A stretch of DNA of 64,000 nt from the NCBI RefSeq assembly GCF_002266855.1, contig NZ_NGJN01000002.1, positions 372,001 to 436,000 on the forward strand, written 5' to 3'. The notes beneath the pieces are model-generated. The model saw only the letters and a program-made list of their open reading frames with translations. It was not told where the DNA came from and did no database searches. A program made the translations under genes and the position numbers. Shown here in pieces: positions 8,223-17,205 of this stretch (position 1 is its first letter; each line of letters begins with the position of its first letter). This stretch comes from Winogradskyella aurantia. GTDB lineage: Bacteria; Bacteroidota; Bacteroidia; Flavobacteriales; Flavobacteriaceae.

Positions 8223-10925
8223 TCATTCCTTGACAACGCGAAAACCAACAAATTTACTGTCAATCATGGCTTCATCATTGGAATCAAAATAATCATAGGC
8301 ACTATAGCCGTAAACACCACTTTCAAAATATTCAGCCACATTACCACCTATATCATAAAGCTGTGCATCATTAACAGCAACGGCTTTTGAGCTTCCTACA
8401 GGTTTAAGCAAAGTCCTTGAATTGGGTGTTACCTTTTCCATTAATTTAGCTGCATCACTTTTAACAATATCATAACCGGCCCAGGCATTAAATACGTTTT
8501 CGTTTTTAGCGGTCTTTCTTGCCGTTTTGTGCAGTGCTTGAGCTTCTTTGGTATTTGGTAATCTGTAGGATTCGCCAGTTTGCTGCGATAGCCATTTGAT
8601 ATAGTTTAGAGCTTGGGATTTGGATACTACTGCAGGATAATTATCATGACCAATAGTGAATTCAAATGAATTCTCAAATGTCTTAAATTGAGCATTAGTC
8701 ACCTCAAACCGGCCAATAGAAATGGAGTCGGTTTTTAATGCAACCGTTTCTGGCATCAATTTACCATTTCGCAACTCCCCATATAGTCCCTTAGTGGTTT
8801 TAACCTCTTGTAGAGCCAACAGATTAGCAAGTGGGCTATCTTTTTTAAAGGCTTCATTGTTGGTGGACGGTTTATTTAAAAGGTACGTTTCAATCCAAGT
8901 TATCTCTTCTTCCATTTTGCGCAATTGATGCGTAATTTTCCCTAAACCATGCGGTTGTCCGGGGAACCATAAAAAGCGAACAGGAGCTTTACCGACTTGT
9001 TGCAGTCCTCGATAATACTCCCAACCTTGATCTCTTGGCACAGCTCTATCCTCACTGCCATGAAAAATTATGGTTGGTGTTTTGATTTTTTCGATTTCAA
9101 ATAAGGGTGATTTTAAAATATAGTTTTCATTATAAGATTTCCCATTCATATCATCCCATGGTGCACCACCAAAATAATGCTCATCGAAACTTACACCAAA
9201 AACGCAGGTACCATAATCAGAAGTCCAGTTGACATCTCCTGCACCCGGAGCTGCAACCTTAAACATGTCTGGATATCTTAAGGTTAACATTGTTGTTATT
9301 ATCGCTCCATTGGACCAACCCATAGTACCCATTTGTGCCTTGTCTATTTTTCCATCTTTGTGCAGCACTTCAATGCCTTTAATAATGTCCTCAAGTTCTG
9401 GTTCATAGTAATTCTCTCTAATACTTTCAACAAACGCTAACCCGTGATTGCTAGAACCATGATAATTAGGTTTAAGAACAAACATGCCGCGTTGTGCCAA
9501 AAGATTAGGGTAGGTACTCCAGCGCTCAGACCACAAATCTAAATCCACACCAGAAGGGCCGCCGTGTATAGAAAGCATTAAAGGGTAGCGTTGACCTTCT
9601 TTATAATTTTCAGGGTAATATAGGATACCGGTAACCTCTTCGTTGTTATACCCTTTCCAGACTATAACCTCACTTTTGGTAATTGGTTTCTTTTCCAATT
9701 TTTTATTTAGTTTCACCAGATTTTCTTCATTGGAAAACTTGTGCTCTTTTAAGTCGGCTATATGATAGGTTGGGAGGCGAGAGGCTGTAGAGTAGTTGTA
9801 AACGACTTTTGTACCATCATCGGAAACCTGCGATAGCCGAACATGGTCATTTTTATTGCCTAAGTCAATGGTCTTTTTAAACCAGTCACTTCCTTTTTTC
9901 TTATAGTACGCCAGTCTAATTGTTGCCTTATTTGCCAGTGGTACAATGACATCATTTCCCACAACTTGATATCCACCGGCATGGCCTAAGTCCCATTTTA
10001 AATCAACTTCTTTAGACTCCATTGACTCTATATCAAAATAAAAGAGCTTATTAATTCCTGGCCCATTGTATTTTGGATTATTGCCGTATTCTGAAGAAAA
10101 GTAAAATCCTTTGTGGTCACTGGTAAACGAAAACCCATAGGCAGGAAAATCAAAGTCTGCGAGAATTCGACGGGTCTCACCAGACTCAAGATTTTTTAGG
10201 TACTGATAGGGTTCTTTTTGTGCGTCTGATGCATAACTTCTACTGCGTTGCACACCATAGACTAACCACTTGCCATCTTTAGAAACTTCAAATCCAGCGA
10301 GTGGTTTTTGGTTATCCGTAATTCGATTTATCGTTTTCTCTTTAAGTGAATACGCATAAAGGTGGCTTGGTGTCCAGTGCAATGAATCTTCAACCACAAT
10401 GACATCGTCCTTTTTATCTTCAGCCTCTTTTTCATATAATGTTTTTCCATCGTTAGAGGAGAACAATAGTGTGTTTTCATCTTTCCAAGAAATACCGGAA
10501 ATCCCATTCTCAAATTCCTTTACCTCTTGAGCTTCTCCACCATAAATACTTAATTTCCACAACTTCTTGCTTTTATCTCTTGAAGACAGAAAATAGATAT
10601 ACTCACCATCTTTAGAAAATAGTGGACTGTAGTCGTTGTCCTCACCGTTGGTAAGTGGTATGGTCTTAAACCCATCGTCTGTTTTAATATCAAGGCGTGT
10701 CAAGTAAATATCGGACACGAATTTATCCTTCTTTTTTACGCCTTTTCGTTTTGTCCAGACAACCATTGAATTATCTGGAGAAAAGGCAACAGAACCCACA
10801 GATTCTGTATTAATGATATCCTCTGGTGTCCAACGTGTAGGATCTTTTTTCTCTTGACCAGACAAGGGTGCGCAAAACACTAAAGCGAGTGATGCTATTA
10901 CGATAAGTCTTACTATAGTTTTCAT
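8223..10925 (-). CDS. secreted S9 prolyl-oligopeptidase family protein with C-terminal formylglycine-enzyme-like domain
   Basis: A 900-residue exported protein. After a signal peptide (cleavage near PLSGQ) comes a WD/TolB-like beta-propeller (about 40-420), then an alpha/beta-hydrolase S9 catalytic domain. Its nucleophile is Ser538 in GWSNG, and the likely partners are the Asp in SEDRAVP and His659 in GQPHGLG. Residues from about 734 to the end match a formylglycine-generating-enzyme/SUMF1-type fold: IGRFEVTNAQF, a YIKWLSQQTGESYRLPN-type segment, LYDIGGNVAEY and FVGFRVVKE. That domain has no cysteine at all, so it cannot use the cysteine chemistry of a real formylglycine enzyme. The gene follows the Tricorn gene by 24 bp. 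Confidence 0.9.
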   Translation of the reverse strand: MKTIVRLIVIASLALVFCAPLSGQEKKDPTRWTPEDIINTESVGSVAFSPDNSMVVWTKRKGVKKKDKFVSDIYLTRLDIKTDDGFKTIPLTNGEDNDYSPLFSKDGEYIYFLSSRDKSKKLWKLSIYGGEAQEVKEFENGISGISWKDENTLLFSSNDGKTLYEKEAEDKKDDVIVVEDSLHWTPSHLYAYSLKEKTINRITDNQKPLAGFEVSKDGKWLVYGVQRSRSYASDAQKEPYQYLKNLESGETRRILADFDFPAYGFSFTSDHKGFYFSSEYGNNPKYNGPGINKLFYFDIESMESKEVDLKWDLGHAGGYQVVGNDVIVPLANKATIRLAYYKKKGSDWFKKTIDLGNKNDHVRLSQVSDDGTKVVYNYSTASRLPTYHIADLKEHKFSNEENLVKLNKKLEKKPITKSEVIVWKGYNNEEVTGILYYPENYKEGQRYPLMLSIHGGPSGVDLDLWSERWSTYPNLLAQRGMFVLKPNYHGSSNHGLAFVESIRENYYEPELEDIIKGIEVLHKDGKIDKAQMGTMGWSNGAIITTMLTLRYPDMFKVAAPGAGDVNWTSDYGTCVFGVSFDEHYFGGAPWDDMNGKSYNENYILKSPLFEIEKIKTPTIIFHGSEDRAVPRDQGWEYYRGLQQVGKAPVRFLWFPGQPHGLGKITHQLRKMEEEITWIETYLLNKPSTNNEAFKKDSPLANLLALQEVKTTKGLYGELRNGKLMPETVALKTDSISIGRFEVTNAQFKTFENSFEFTIGHDNYPAVVSKSQALNYIKWLSQQTGESYRLPNTKEAQALHKTARKTAKNENVFNAWAGYDIVKSDAAKLMEKVTPNSRTLLKPVGSSKAVAVNDAQLYDIGGNVAEYFESGVYGYSAYDYFDSNDEAMIDSKFVGFRVVKE

Positions 10926-10949
10926 TTATAAATCAATCAGTACTTAATT

Positions 10950-13900
10950 TTAATTTCCATTAGCGGGTTGCGGGAATTTAGGAGTTTTAATAACTCTTTT
11001 TACACCCAACTGTTTTAACAATTCCTCCACGGCACTTTCCAATTGGGGATCCTTACCATTACTCAATGATTTAGCATCTTGTCTTACCTCAATGTCTGGA
11101 GCTACCCCTTTATTTTCAGCAATCCATTCATTGTTGATAGGGTCAAATACGGCATTATCAGGTGCTGTGACCCTCCCACCGTCAATTAGTGCATAGTGTG
11201 TTGAAGATTTTACCAGTCCGCCCCAAGTAGTCATTCCAATTAGTTTTCCGGCGTTTTGTTGCCTAAAAACCCAAGGGAAGAAGTCACCTCCAGAACCGGC
11301 AAGTTCATTAATCAACAATACTTTTGGTCCTAAAATACCAGCAGGTAAGGTCATTGGTTTTCCATTAGGTACTTCATTGGTGAGAGCTGCGCGCAATTGT
11401 CTAGTCATAAGGTCAACCATATAATCATCTAATAATCCGCCGCCATTGAATCTTTCGTCAATTACAGCACCTTCTTTATCTTGTTGTGCAAAGAAATAAC
11501 GATTGAACGACACAAAACCCGGCCCTCCTGTATTAGGAACCCAGACATAACCTAATCGTCCATTGGATAGTTTGTCAACCATGCGTCTATTATCTTCTAC
11601 CCATGTACGTTGACGTAATGAATTCTCATTTCGTATAGGCTCGACGATTTCTTTCCAGTGGTCTTTAAAACTTGGTTTGTCATTTAAATGAAGGATAGTT
11701 TGTTTTCCTGCAGTACCATCAAGGTATTTATAAATATTGTCATCGGCCTTGATTTCCCTACCATTGATACCAACTATATAATAGCCTTCTTTTACCTTTA
11801 AGCCAGGTGCATCCAGTGGTCCACTAAGACCAGGATTCCAGCTTTCTGTCGTGTATATACGGTTAATTTTCCAACGGTCGCTATCTTGGTTCAAATCTGC
11901 ACCCAACAAACCGACTTGGGTCCTCTCAGTATCAGGATAGTCTCCTCCTCCTACAAAACTGTGGCCAACAGACAACTCTCCATTTACTTGGTCTAGGACA
12001 TAGGTTAGGTCTGCTCTGTGCTTAATAAATGGCACCAAAGGTTTGTAACGTTTGTAAACGGTATTCCAGTCTCTGCCGTGTATATTAGGATCATAGAAAT
12101 AATCCTTTTCATAGCGCCACACTTCCTCAAATATTTGTTCCCACTCCGCAGAGCGGTCTAATTTCATCTGTAGGTCTACTTTTAATTGTTTTCCTCCTTT
12201 TGCATTGGCTCCTCCTGTAGCAACAACATTCCAATTACTGCCAAGTCTGGCAAGCATATGTTCACCGTTTGGTGTGATGTATACAGAGCTCGCATTATCT
12301 GCAAACTCTTTAAGCTCTTCATCCTTAAGGGTAAATTTATGCAGCGTTGCTCCACGACTATTTGGGATTAATTCAGCAATAAACACAGCCCCCTTTGGTC
12401 CAGCCATTATACTAACATAGTTCCGCGTAGGAACGGGTAGTGCTAAGGTGCGACGCCCTATATCCTTAAAATCTATAATTACGCCTTCCTCTTCTTTATC
12501 CTCTTTTTTAGAATCATCGTCCTTACTTTTTTCTTTGTCCTCATCTTCAGTCTCCTTAACTTTTTCTTCATCACTTTTAGGTTTAAAAGGCGAAGGGTCA
12601 TTAGCGTCTAAATTAATGACATAGGCTGCATATGAGGCGTCAGAGGTGATAGCACTGGTATTGGCCCATCCCGAACCAAGTGCAACATTTGTACTAGCTA
12701 GGAAATAGAGTTGCTTTTTTCCTAAGTCCCAAGTAGGAGAGAAGGAGTCTGCAAAGGTATCTGTTATTGGAGTAGATTTTTTGGCTTCTACTGAATAGAT
12801 AAGAATTTGTCTGAAGTTGTTCGAGCTAGACCGCTCATAAGCAATCCATTTAGAATCTGGTGACCACTTCAATTCAATTCTGCCACGATCGAGGTTGTTG
12901 GTCCCCACATCAAAAGTTGTCGTCTTCTTAGATTCTAAGTCAACCAGTCTCAGTCTAACATCATCATCCACGAAAGCAATAAATTTCCCATCGGGTGACC
13001 ATGACGGATTCCATGCTAACTTAGATTCCCCTATAGAAATAGACTCTGGTTCAGACAGCCCATCTTGATTAGACAGCATTAAGGCATAGCCTTTTCTATC
13101 TGCATCAGAAAACCAAGCTATTTTATCGCCTTTAGGAGACCATAATGGTCTTCTGTCAGCAGTTCCTGAGCTGGCTGTAATATTTCTGGAGTCCCCGAAT
13201 TCAGTCGGTACTGTAAAAATATCCCCTCGAGATTCCATAATAGCGCGTTTGCCGTTTGGTGATAGCGATACAAATCTTGAAGAATTAGAGACATTTTCCC
13301 ATTTTGTTTCTGCCCAAGGAAAGTCACCAACGACATTAATTGTTAGCTGTTCAGTAGTACCTGAAGCGATATCATATTTGTGTAAATAGCCATCCCTTTC
13401 ATAAATAAGTTTAGATTTATGTGCTGACAGCCATTTTACGTCAGAGCCTTTAAACGAGGTCACTTGTTTTAGGCTCATGGATTCGGTGTCATAAGACCAT
13501 ATATTAGCCACTAAATCCCTGTCTGAGATAAAGTAGATTTTATTTTCAAGCCACAAAGGTTGAATATCGGTAGTTTTATTATTTGGAAGTAATTGCTCTT
13601 CCTGTGTTGCCAAGTTTAAAATAATCAAGGGTGTGTTTTGACCACCTCTGTAGGCTCGCCACTCTACATCCCAGCGGTCCATTTTATCGATTATTAATTT
13701 TTTACCATCTGGTGATAATGCCCCATCATGACTCCATTGTCTTGTTAAGAGTTTTGGAGCGCCACCAGTGACATCAATCGTGTATAATCTGTTGTATGGA
13801 CGTGGAGCCGTATCTCTAGAGCTTGCTAAAAGTATTGTCTTGCCATCTGGTGACCACCCTCTAACTTCTGCTCCTGAGGGATGCCAGGTTAATTGTTGGG

Positions 13901-14213
13901 GCTCTCCACCATTTTTTGAAACCAAAAACACTTGGTTTACGCCAGAGCGGTTAGATGTGAATGCTATCCATTCACCGTCTGGGGAAAAATAAGGATTTGA
14001 TTCTACAGCAGCGGTACTGGTAAGTCGTTTAGCCTCCGTAGAATTAATTTCTGTAATCCATACATCACTACCGTAAGTGAAGACAATGTGGGAATCACTG
14101 ATATCTGGTTGACGCAATAATCGCGTTCCTTGAGAAAAGCCTAAAGTGCAAATGAGAAAAGCCAAATTCGCAAGCAGTAATTGGGAATTAATTTTTTTTA
14201 GAATTGATATCAT
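10950..14213 (-). CDS. Tricorn-like S41 family protease, exported
   Basis: At 1087 residues this has the length and domain order of Tricorn protease: signal peptide, two beta-propeller blocks with TolB-like repeats (SPDGKWIAF and similar), a PDZ-like region and a C-terminal S41 core. The nucleophile is Ser974 in AGSGGDFF; a glutamate of the tetrad is expected in ENKGVAPDIEV. The His pair region reads VGHS (His751), so Gly stands where archaeal Tricorn has Ser before His. A long Lys/Glu/Asp linker (around residues 545-575) separates the propellers. It probably degrades peptides in the periplasm together with the S9 peptidase 24 bp downstream. Confidence 0.9.
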   Translation of the reverse strand: MISILKKINSQLLLANLAFLICTLGFSQGTRLLRQPDISDSHIVFTYGSDVWITEINSTEAKRLTSTAAVESNPYFSPDGEWIAFTSNRSGVNQVFLVSKNGGEPQQLTWHPSGAEVRGWSPDGKTILLASSRDTAPRPYNRLYTIDVTGGAPKLLTRQWSHDGALSPDGKKLIIDKMDRWDVEWRAYRGGQNTPLIILNLATQEEQLLPNNKTTDIQPLWLENKIYFISDRDLVANIWSYDTESMSLKQVTSFKGSDVKWLSAHKSKLIYERDGYLHKYDIASGTTEQLTINVVGDFPWAETKWENVSNSSRFVSLSPNGKRAIMESRGDIFTVPTEFGDSRNITASSGTADRRPLWSPKGDKIAWFSDADRKGYALMLSNQDGLSEPESISIGESKLAWNPSWSPDGKFIAFVDDDVRLRLVDLESKKTTTFDVGTNNLDRGRIELKWSPDSKWIAYERSSSNNFRQILIYSVEAKKSTPITDTFADSFSPTWDLGKKQLYFLASTNVALGSGWANTSAITSDASYAAYVINLDANDPSPFKPKSDEEKVKETEDEDKEKSKDDDSKKEDKEEEGVIIDFKDIGRRTLALPVPTRNYVSIMAGPKGAVFIAELIPNSRGATLHKFTLKDEELKEFADNASSVYITPNGEHMLARLGSNWNVVATGGANAKGGKQLKVDLQMKLDRSAEWEQIFEEVWRYEKDYFYDPNIHGRDWNTVYKRYKPLVPFIKHRADLTYVLDQVNGELSVGHSFVGGGDYPDTERTQVGLLGADLNQDSDRWKINRIYTTESWNPGLSGPLDAPGLKVKEGYYIVGINGREIKADDNIYKYLDGTAGKQTILHLNDKPSFKDHWKEIVEPIRNENSLRQRTWVEDNRRMVDKLSNGRLGYVWVPNTGGPGFVSFNRYFFAQQDKEGAVIDERFNGGGLLDDYMVDLMTRQLRAALTNEVPNGKPMTLPAGILGPKVLLINELAGSGGDFFPWVFRQQNAGKLIGMTTWGGLVKSSTHYALIDGGRVTAPDNAVFDPINNEWIAENKGVAPDIEVRQDAKSLSNGKDPQLESAVEELLKQLGVKRVIKTPKFPQPANGN

Positions 14214-14246
14214 AATGAAATATTTAGTTTGTAATCTGGTTCTATT

Positions 14247-15899
14247 TTAATCTCTCGGTGTTGGAATAACGACGCCGACCTCTTTTTCATATCTTTTCCA
14301 TTCCTTGATTAAATCATCATACACTAAAGGATAAACTTTGCTTAGGTCATTTGCTTCAGCCATATCATTCTTAAGGTTAAACAGTTTGAAATTTTCCATT
14401 TCAAACGGTAAATCGATATTACTCAGCTTCCAATCACCTTTAATGATAATGGCTCTACCACGGTGTTCAAATCCAAATACGTAATCTTCAGAATGTACTG
14501 TCTTAGCTTCGTCATTAATGATGGGGACCAGGGATGCCCCTCGTAACCTGCTAATGGGACGACCATTGAAAGTTTTCGGATAATCCACGCCTACCAATTC
14601 ATAAAAAGTTGGTGCTAAGTCCATTAAGGTTAAAAGTGAATGGATGGTAGCACCTCTTTTCTTTACCATTGGTCCAGATATTAACATGGGAGTTGTAATA
14701 CCACCTTCAGTGGGATAGCCTTTATAATATTTGAAAGGTGCTGAACCTGCCTCTGCCCATTGCTTACCATATGAAACATATGAATTTGCACTTCCCATAT
14801 TTACATAAGTATTATCGTAAGTATTCCTTACATCTGGAGGTAAAAAACTAGAATTAAAAAAATCCTCAGCAGCAGCGCCGTTATCGGACATGATAACAAT
14901 CATAGTATTATCATATTCACCAATCTCTTTGAGATGATTTATAAGGCGTCCTATATTAACATCCAAATTATCTACCATGCCGGCATATAGCTCCATTTTA
15001 CGAGATTCAGCCATTTTTTCTTGTTGTGACAAACTATCCCAAGGTTTGATGTTGGGATGGAGTTCAGGTAATTGGATGTTTTGAGGAATAATACCTTTAC
15101 TCTTTAAGCTCTGAAGGCGTGCAATGCGCAATGAGTCGTAGCCACCATCATAACGTCCTTTATATTTTTGCCAATATTTTTGATCTACCTGTAAGGGCCA
15201 ATGAGGAGAGGTATAGGCTGCAAAACCAAAGAATGGTTTATTAGCTTTCTTGGCTTCGGATATATAACCAATGAGTTTGTCCGTGTATAGGTCTGTAGAA
15301 TAGTTGCCTTCTGGCCAATCTGTTTTTTTTCCATTCTCGGTGTAGGAAGATATAGAATCCTTTAAAACACCCATATTACTGTAATGATTTCCCGCACCTT
15401 CAAGTAATACAAAAGATTTGTCAAATCCTTTATTATGTGGGTTGGCCTCTTCGGTTTTTCCTAAGTGCCATTTACCCACCATGAATGTCATATAATTTTT
15501 ATCTTTCAGAAGTTGAGGCACAGTTACAACTCTATCCGTAATGCGGCCCTCATAGCCTTCAACTTTTGTAACATTATCTTGAGCCCCCATACCAGCTATA
15601 TGGTTGTCGTTACCGGTCAATACCATTGAGCGTGTGACAGCACAGTATGGTGCAGTATGAAATCTACTAAATTTGATACCGTTTGCGGCTATGCGGTCCA
15701 TGTTTGGGGTTTCAATGTCTCCACCATAAGCACCGATATCAGCATAACCTAAATCATCCGCTACAATTAATAAAATATTTAGAATTTCCTTTTGAGCCTG
15801 CTCTTGTGGTTTTTGATTGCTACTTAGTAAAATGAGAAATGGACAAATCAAAACTACGGTCTTGAAGCGCTTGGAGAGGTAAGGGTAAAAAGAGTTCAA
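14247..15899 (-). CDS. type I sulfatase (arylsulfatase-like), probable TTG start
   Basis: A 550-residue sulfatase. Metal-binding motifs are seen at VADDLGYADIGAYGG near the N-terminus and MSDNGAAA in the middle, and the KWHLG motif (LysxHis) is present. The active-site signature reads CAVTR (Cys86) followed by SMVLTG; the canonical form is C-x-P/A-x-R, so Val replaces Pro. No ATG exists in frame between the upstream stop and the catalytic domain; TTG at 15899 gives a hydrophobic N-terminus (VVLICPFLILL) suited to export. It lies 33 bp upstream of the Tricorn gene. The substrate is unknown; marine relatives desulfate polysaccharides or aryl sulfates. Confidence 0.87.
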   Translation of the reverse strand: MNSFYPYLSKRFKTVVLICPFLILLSSNQKPQEQAQKEILNILLIVADDLGYADIGAYGGDIETPNMDRIAANGIKFSRFHTAPYCAVTRSMVLTGNDNHIAGMGAQDNVTKVEGYEGRITDRVVTVPQLLKDKNYMTFMVGKWHLGKTEEANPHNKGFDKSFVLLEGAGNHYSNMGVLKDSISSYTENGKKTDWPEGNYSTDLYTDKLIGYISEAKKANKPFFGFAAYTSPHWPLQVDQKYWQKYKGRYDGGYDSLRIARLQSLKSKGIIPQNIQLPELHPNIKPWDSLSQQEKMAESRKMELYAGMVDNLDVNIGRLINHLKEIGEYDNTMIVIMSDNGAAAEDFFNSSFLPPDVRNTYDNTYVNMGSANSYVSYGKQWAEAGSAPFKYYKGYPTEGGITTPMLISGPMVKKRGATIHSLLTLMDLAPTFYELVGVDYPKTFNGRPISRLRGASLVPIINDEAKTVHSEDYVFGFEHRGRAIIIKGDWKLSNIDLPFEMENFKLFNLKNDMAEANDLSKVYPLVYDDLIKEWKRYEKEVGVVIPTPRD

Positions 15900-15930
15900 A
15901 ATAATGTCTAAATAGAAATAGCCCTTAAAT

Positions 15931-17118
15931 TTACAAATAACTTAGCCACCATTTATCTTTATTTGTCAATTTATAAACCATGTATTTTTTGCAAATAGGG
16001 TATAACAGCAAAACAATAATTATCCAAATTAAATAAACAATGGCCAACGGGTAGCCGTAGCCTTGAAGGGCTCCGGTCATCATAGTTTCATTATCCAATA
16101 TCATAAGCTTCCAGTCTTTACCGGTGATTAAGAGACCGAGGATGGCTCCTAAATGAATAAAAAGAATATGAAGGATATAATAGAAGAATGGAACACGACC
16201 AAAAACGGTTAGGAAGTCCGTAGCCTTATTTTTAAAGTTTTCCACAAACCTTAAAAACAGAAAAGAAGGACCTAATGTAATTAATAAATAGGCCATAGAA
16301 GGCGGATATTTATTGACATTAAAAAAGGATATTATAGTTTTTTCTGTAGTTTCTTGGACTTCCCAAGGTAATGGATCGGCGTAAAAATTCAGACCTCTTA
16401 AGATAAAGAATAAAACAATTGAAGTACTACCCATAACAAGTAATAGTCTGCCTCTGTTAACTTTGGATTTATCTGGATTGAACAATTCTCCAAAGCAATA
16501 GCCCAAAAGCATAACCCCAATCCAGGGTAGAATAGGATAGGAAAATGACACAATTTTCCCATCACCATAACTAAAAACACCACCTTGATGAAGCATAGAC
16601 CATAATATGGATTCAAAACTTTGTCCTTCCATAGTAATGCCATCTAAGCTATTGTGCCCAAAAACAATGATGAGTCCAAGTATTAGAATAAGTCGTTTTG
16701 GAAGATAAACAGCCAGGCCTAAAACAATCATACTTAAACCGATAGCCCAGATAACCTGCAGGTTTGTGAAACCATAATTAACATCGAACCACCAAAGGAA
16801 GTTATTGATGACAATTTCTACAAAAATAAGCCAGATACCTCTTGTGATTAAAAATTTGGATAAATGGCCTGTATTCTTATTACGTCCGTATAAAAAGGCA
16901 GATGTACCGGCCAGAAACACAAAAACAGGAGCACAAAAGTGTGTAATGAACCTGGTACCAAACAAAATCATATTTGTAGACTCCATATTCTCTGGATAAT
17001 TCCCTGCAAAAGCATTAATATGGAAGTAATCCCTTACATGATCTAAAGCCATTATGACCATGACAAGACCTCGCAGAATATCAATCGACCCAATTCTTGA
17101 TGATTTGACTGATGACAT
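15931..17118 (-). CDS. DUF1624 / YeiB-like acyltransferase-type membrane protein
   Basis: A 395-residue integral membrane protein with about ten helices. The N-terminus SIDILRGLVMVIMALDHVRDYFH is the DUF1624/heparan-alpha-glucosaminide N-acetyltransferase-like signature, with the conserved Asp-His pair. These proteins are thought to move acyl groups from the cytoplasm to sugars outside the membrane; the substrate here is not known. It lies between the sulfatase (31 bp) and a pair of acyltransferase-3 genes on the same strand. Its position suggests a role in decorating or trimming exported sugars, but that is inference. Confidence 0.85.
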   Translation of the reverse strand: MSSVKSSRIGSIDILRGLVMVIMALDHVRDYFHINAFAGNYPENMESTNMILFGTRFITHFCAPVFVFLAGTSAFLYGRNKNTGHLSKFLITRGIWLIFVEIVINNFLWWFDVNYGFTNLQVIWAIGLSMIVLGLAVYLPKRLILILGLIIVFGHNSLDGITMEGQSFESILWSMLHQGGVFSYGDGKIVSFSYPILPWIGVMLLGYCFGELFNPDKSKVNRGRLLLVMGSTSIVLFFILRGLNFYADPLPWEVQETTEKTIISFFNVNKYPPSMAYLLITLGPSFLFLRFVENFKNKATDFLTVFGRVPFFYYILHILFIHLGAILGLLITGKDWKLMILDNETMMTGALQGYGYPLAIVYLIWIIIVLLLYPICKKYMVYKLTNKDKWWLSYL

Positions 17119-17205
17119 ATGTCTTTTAGTTAGGGTTAAAAGAGATGGGAGGTTTTAAAGATAGGAAAATAAGCATATGAAATTAGATTAATCGCTTTCC
17201 GATGA

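Noticed and set aside
8223..15899. Idea that the FGE-like domain of the S9 fusion activates the nearby sulfatase
   Set aside because: The domain has no cysteine and cannot use FGE chemistry; both proteins also appear to be exported separately.
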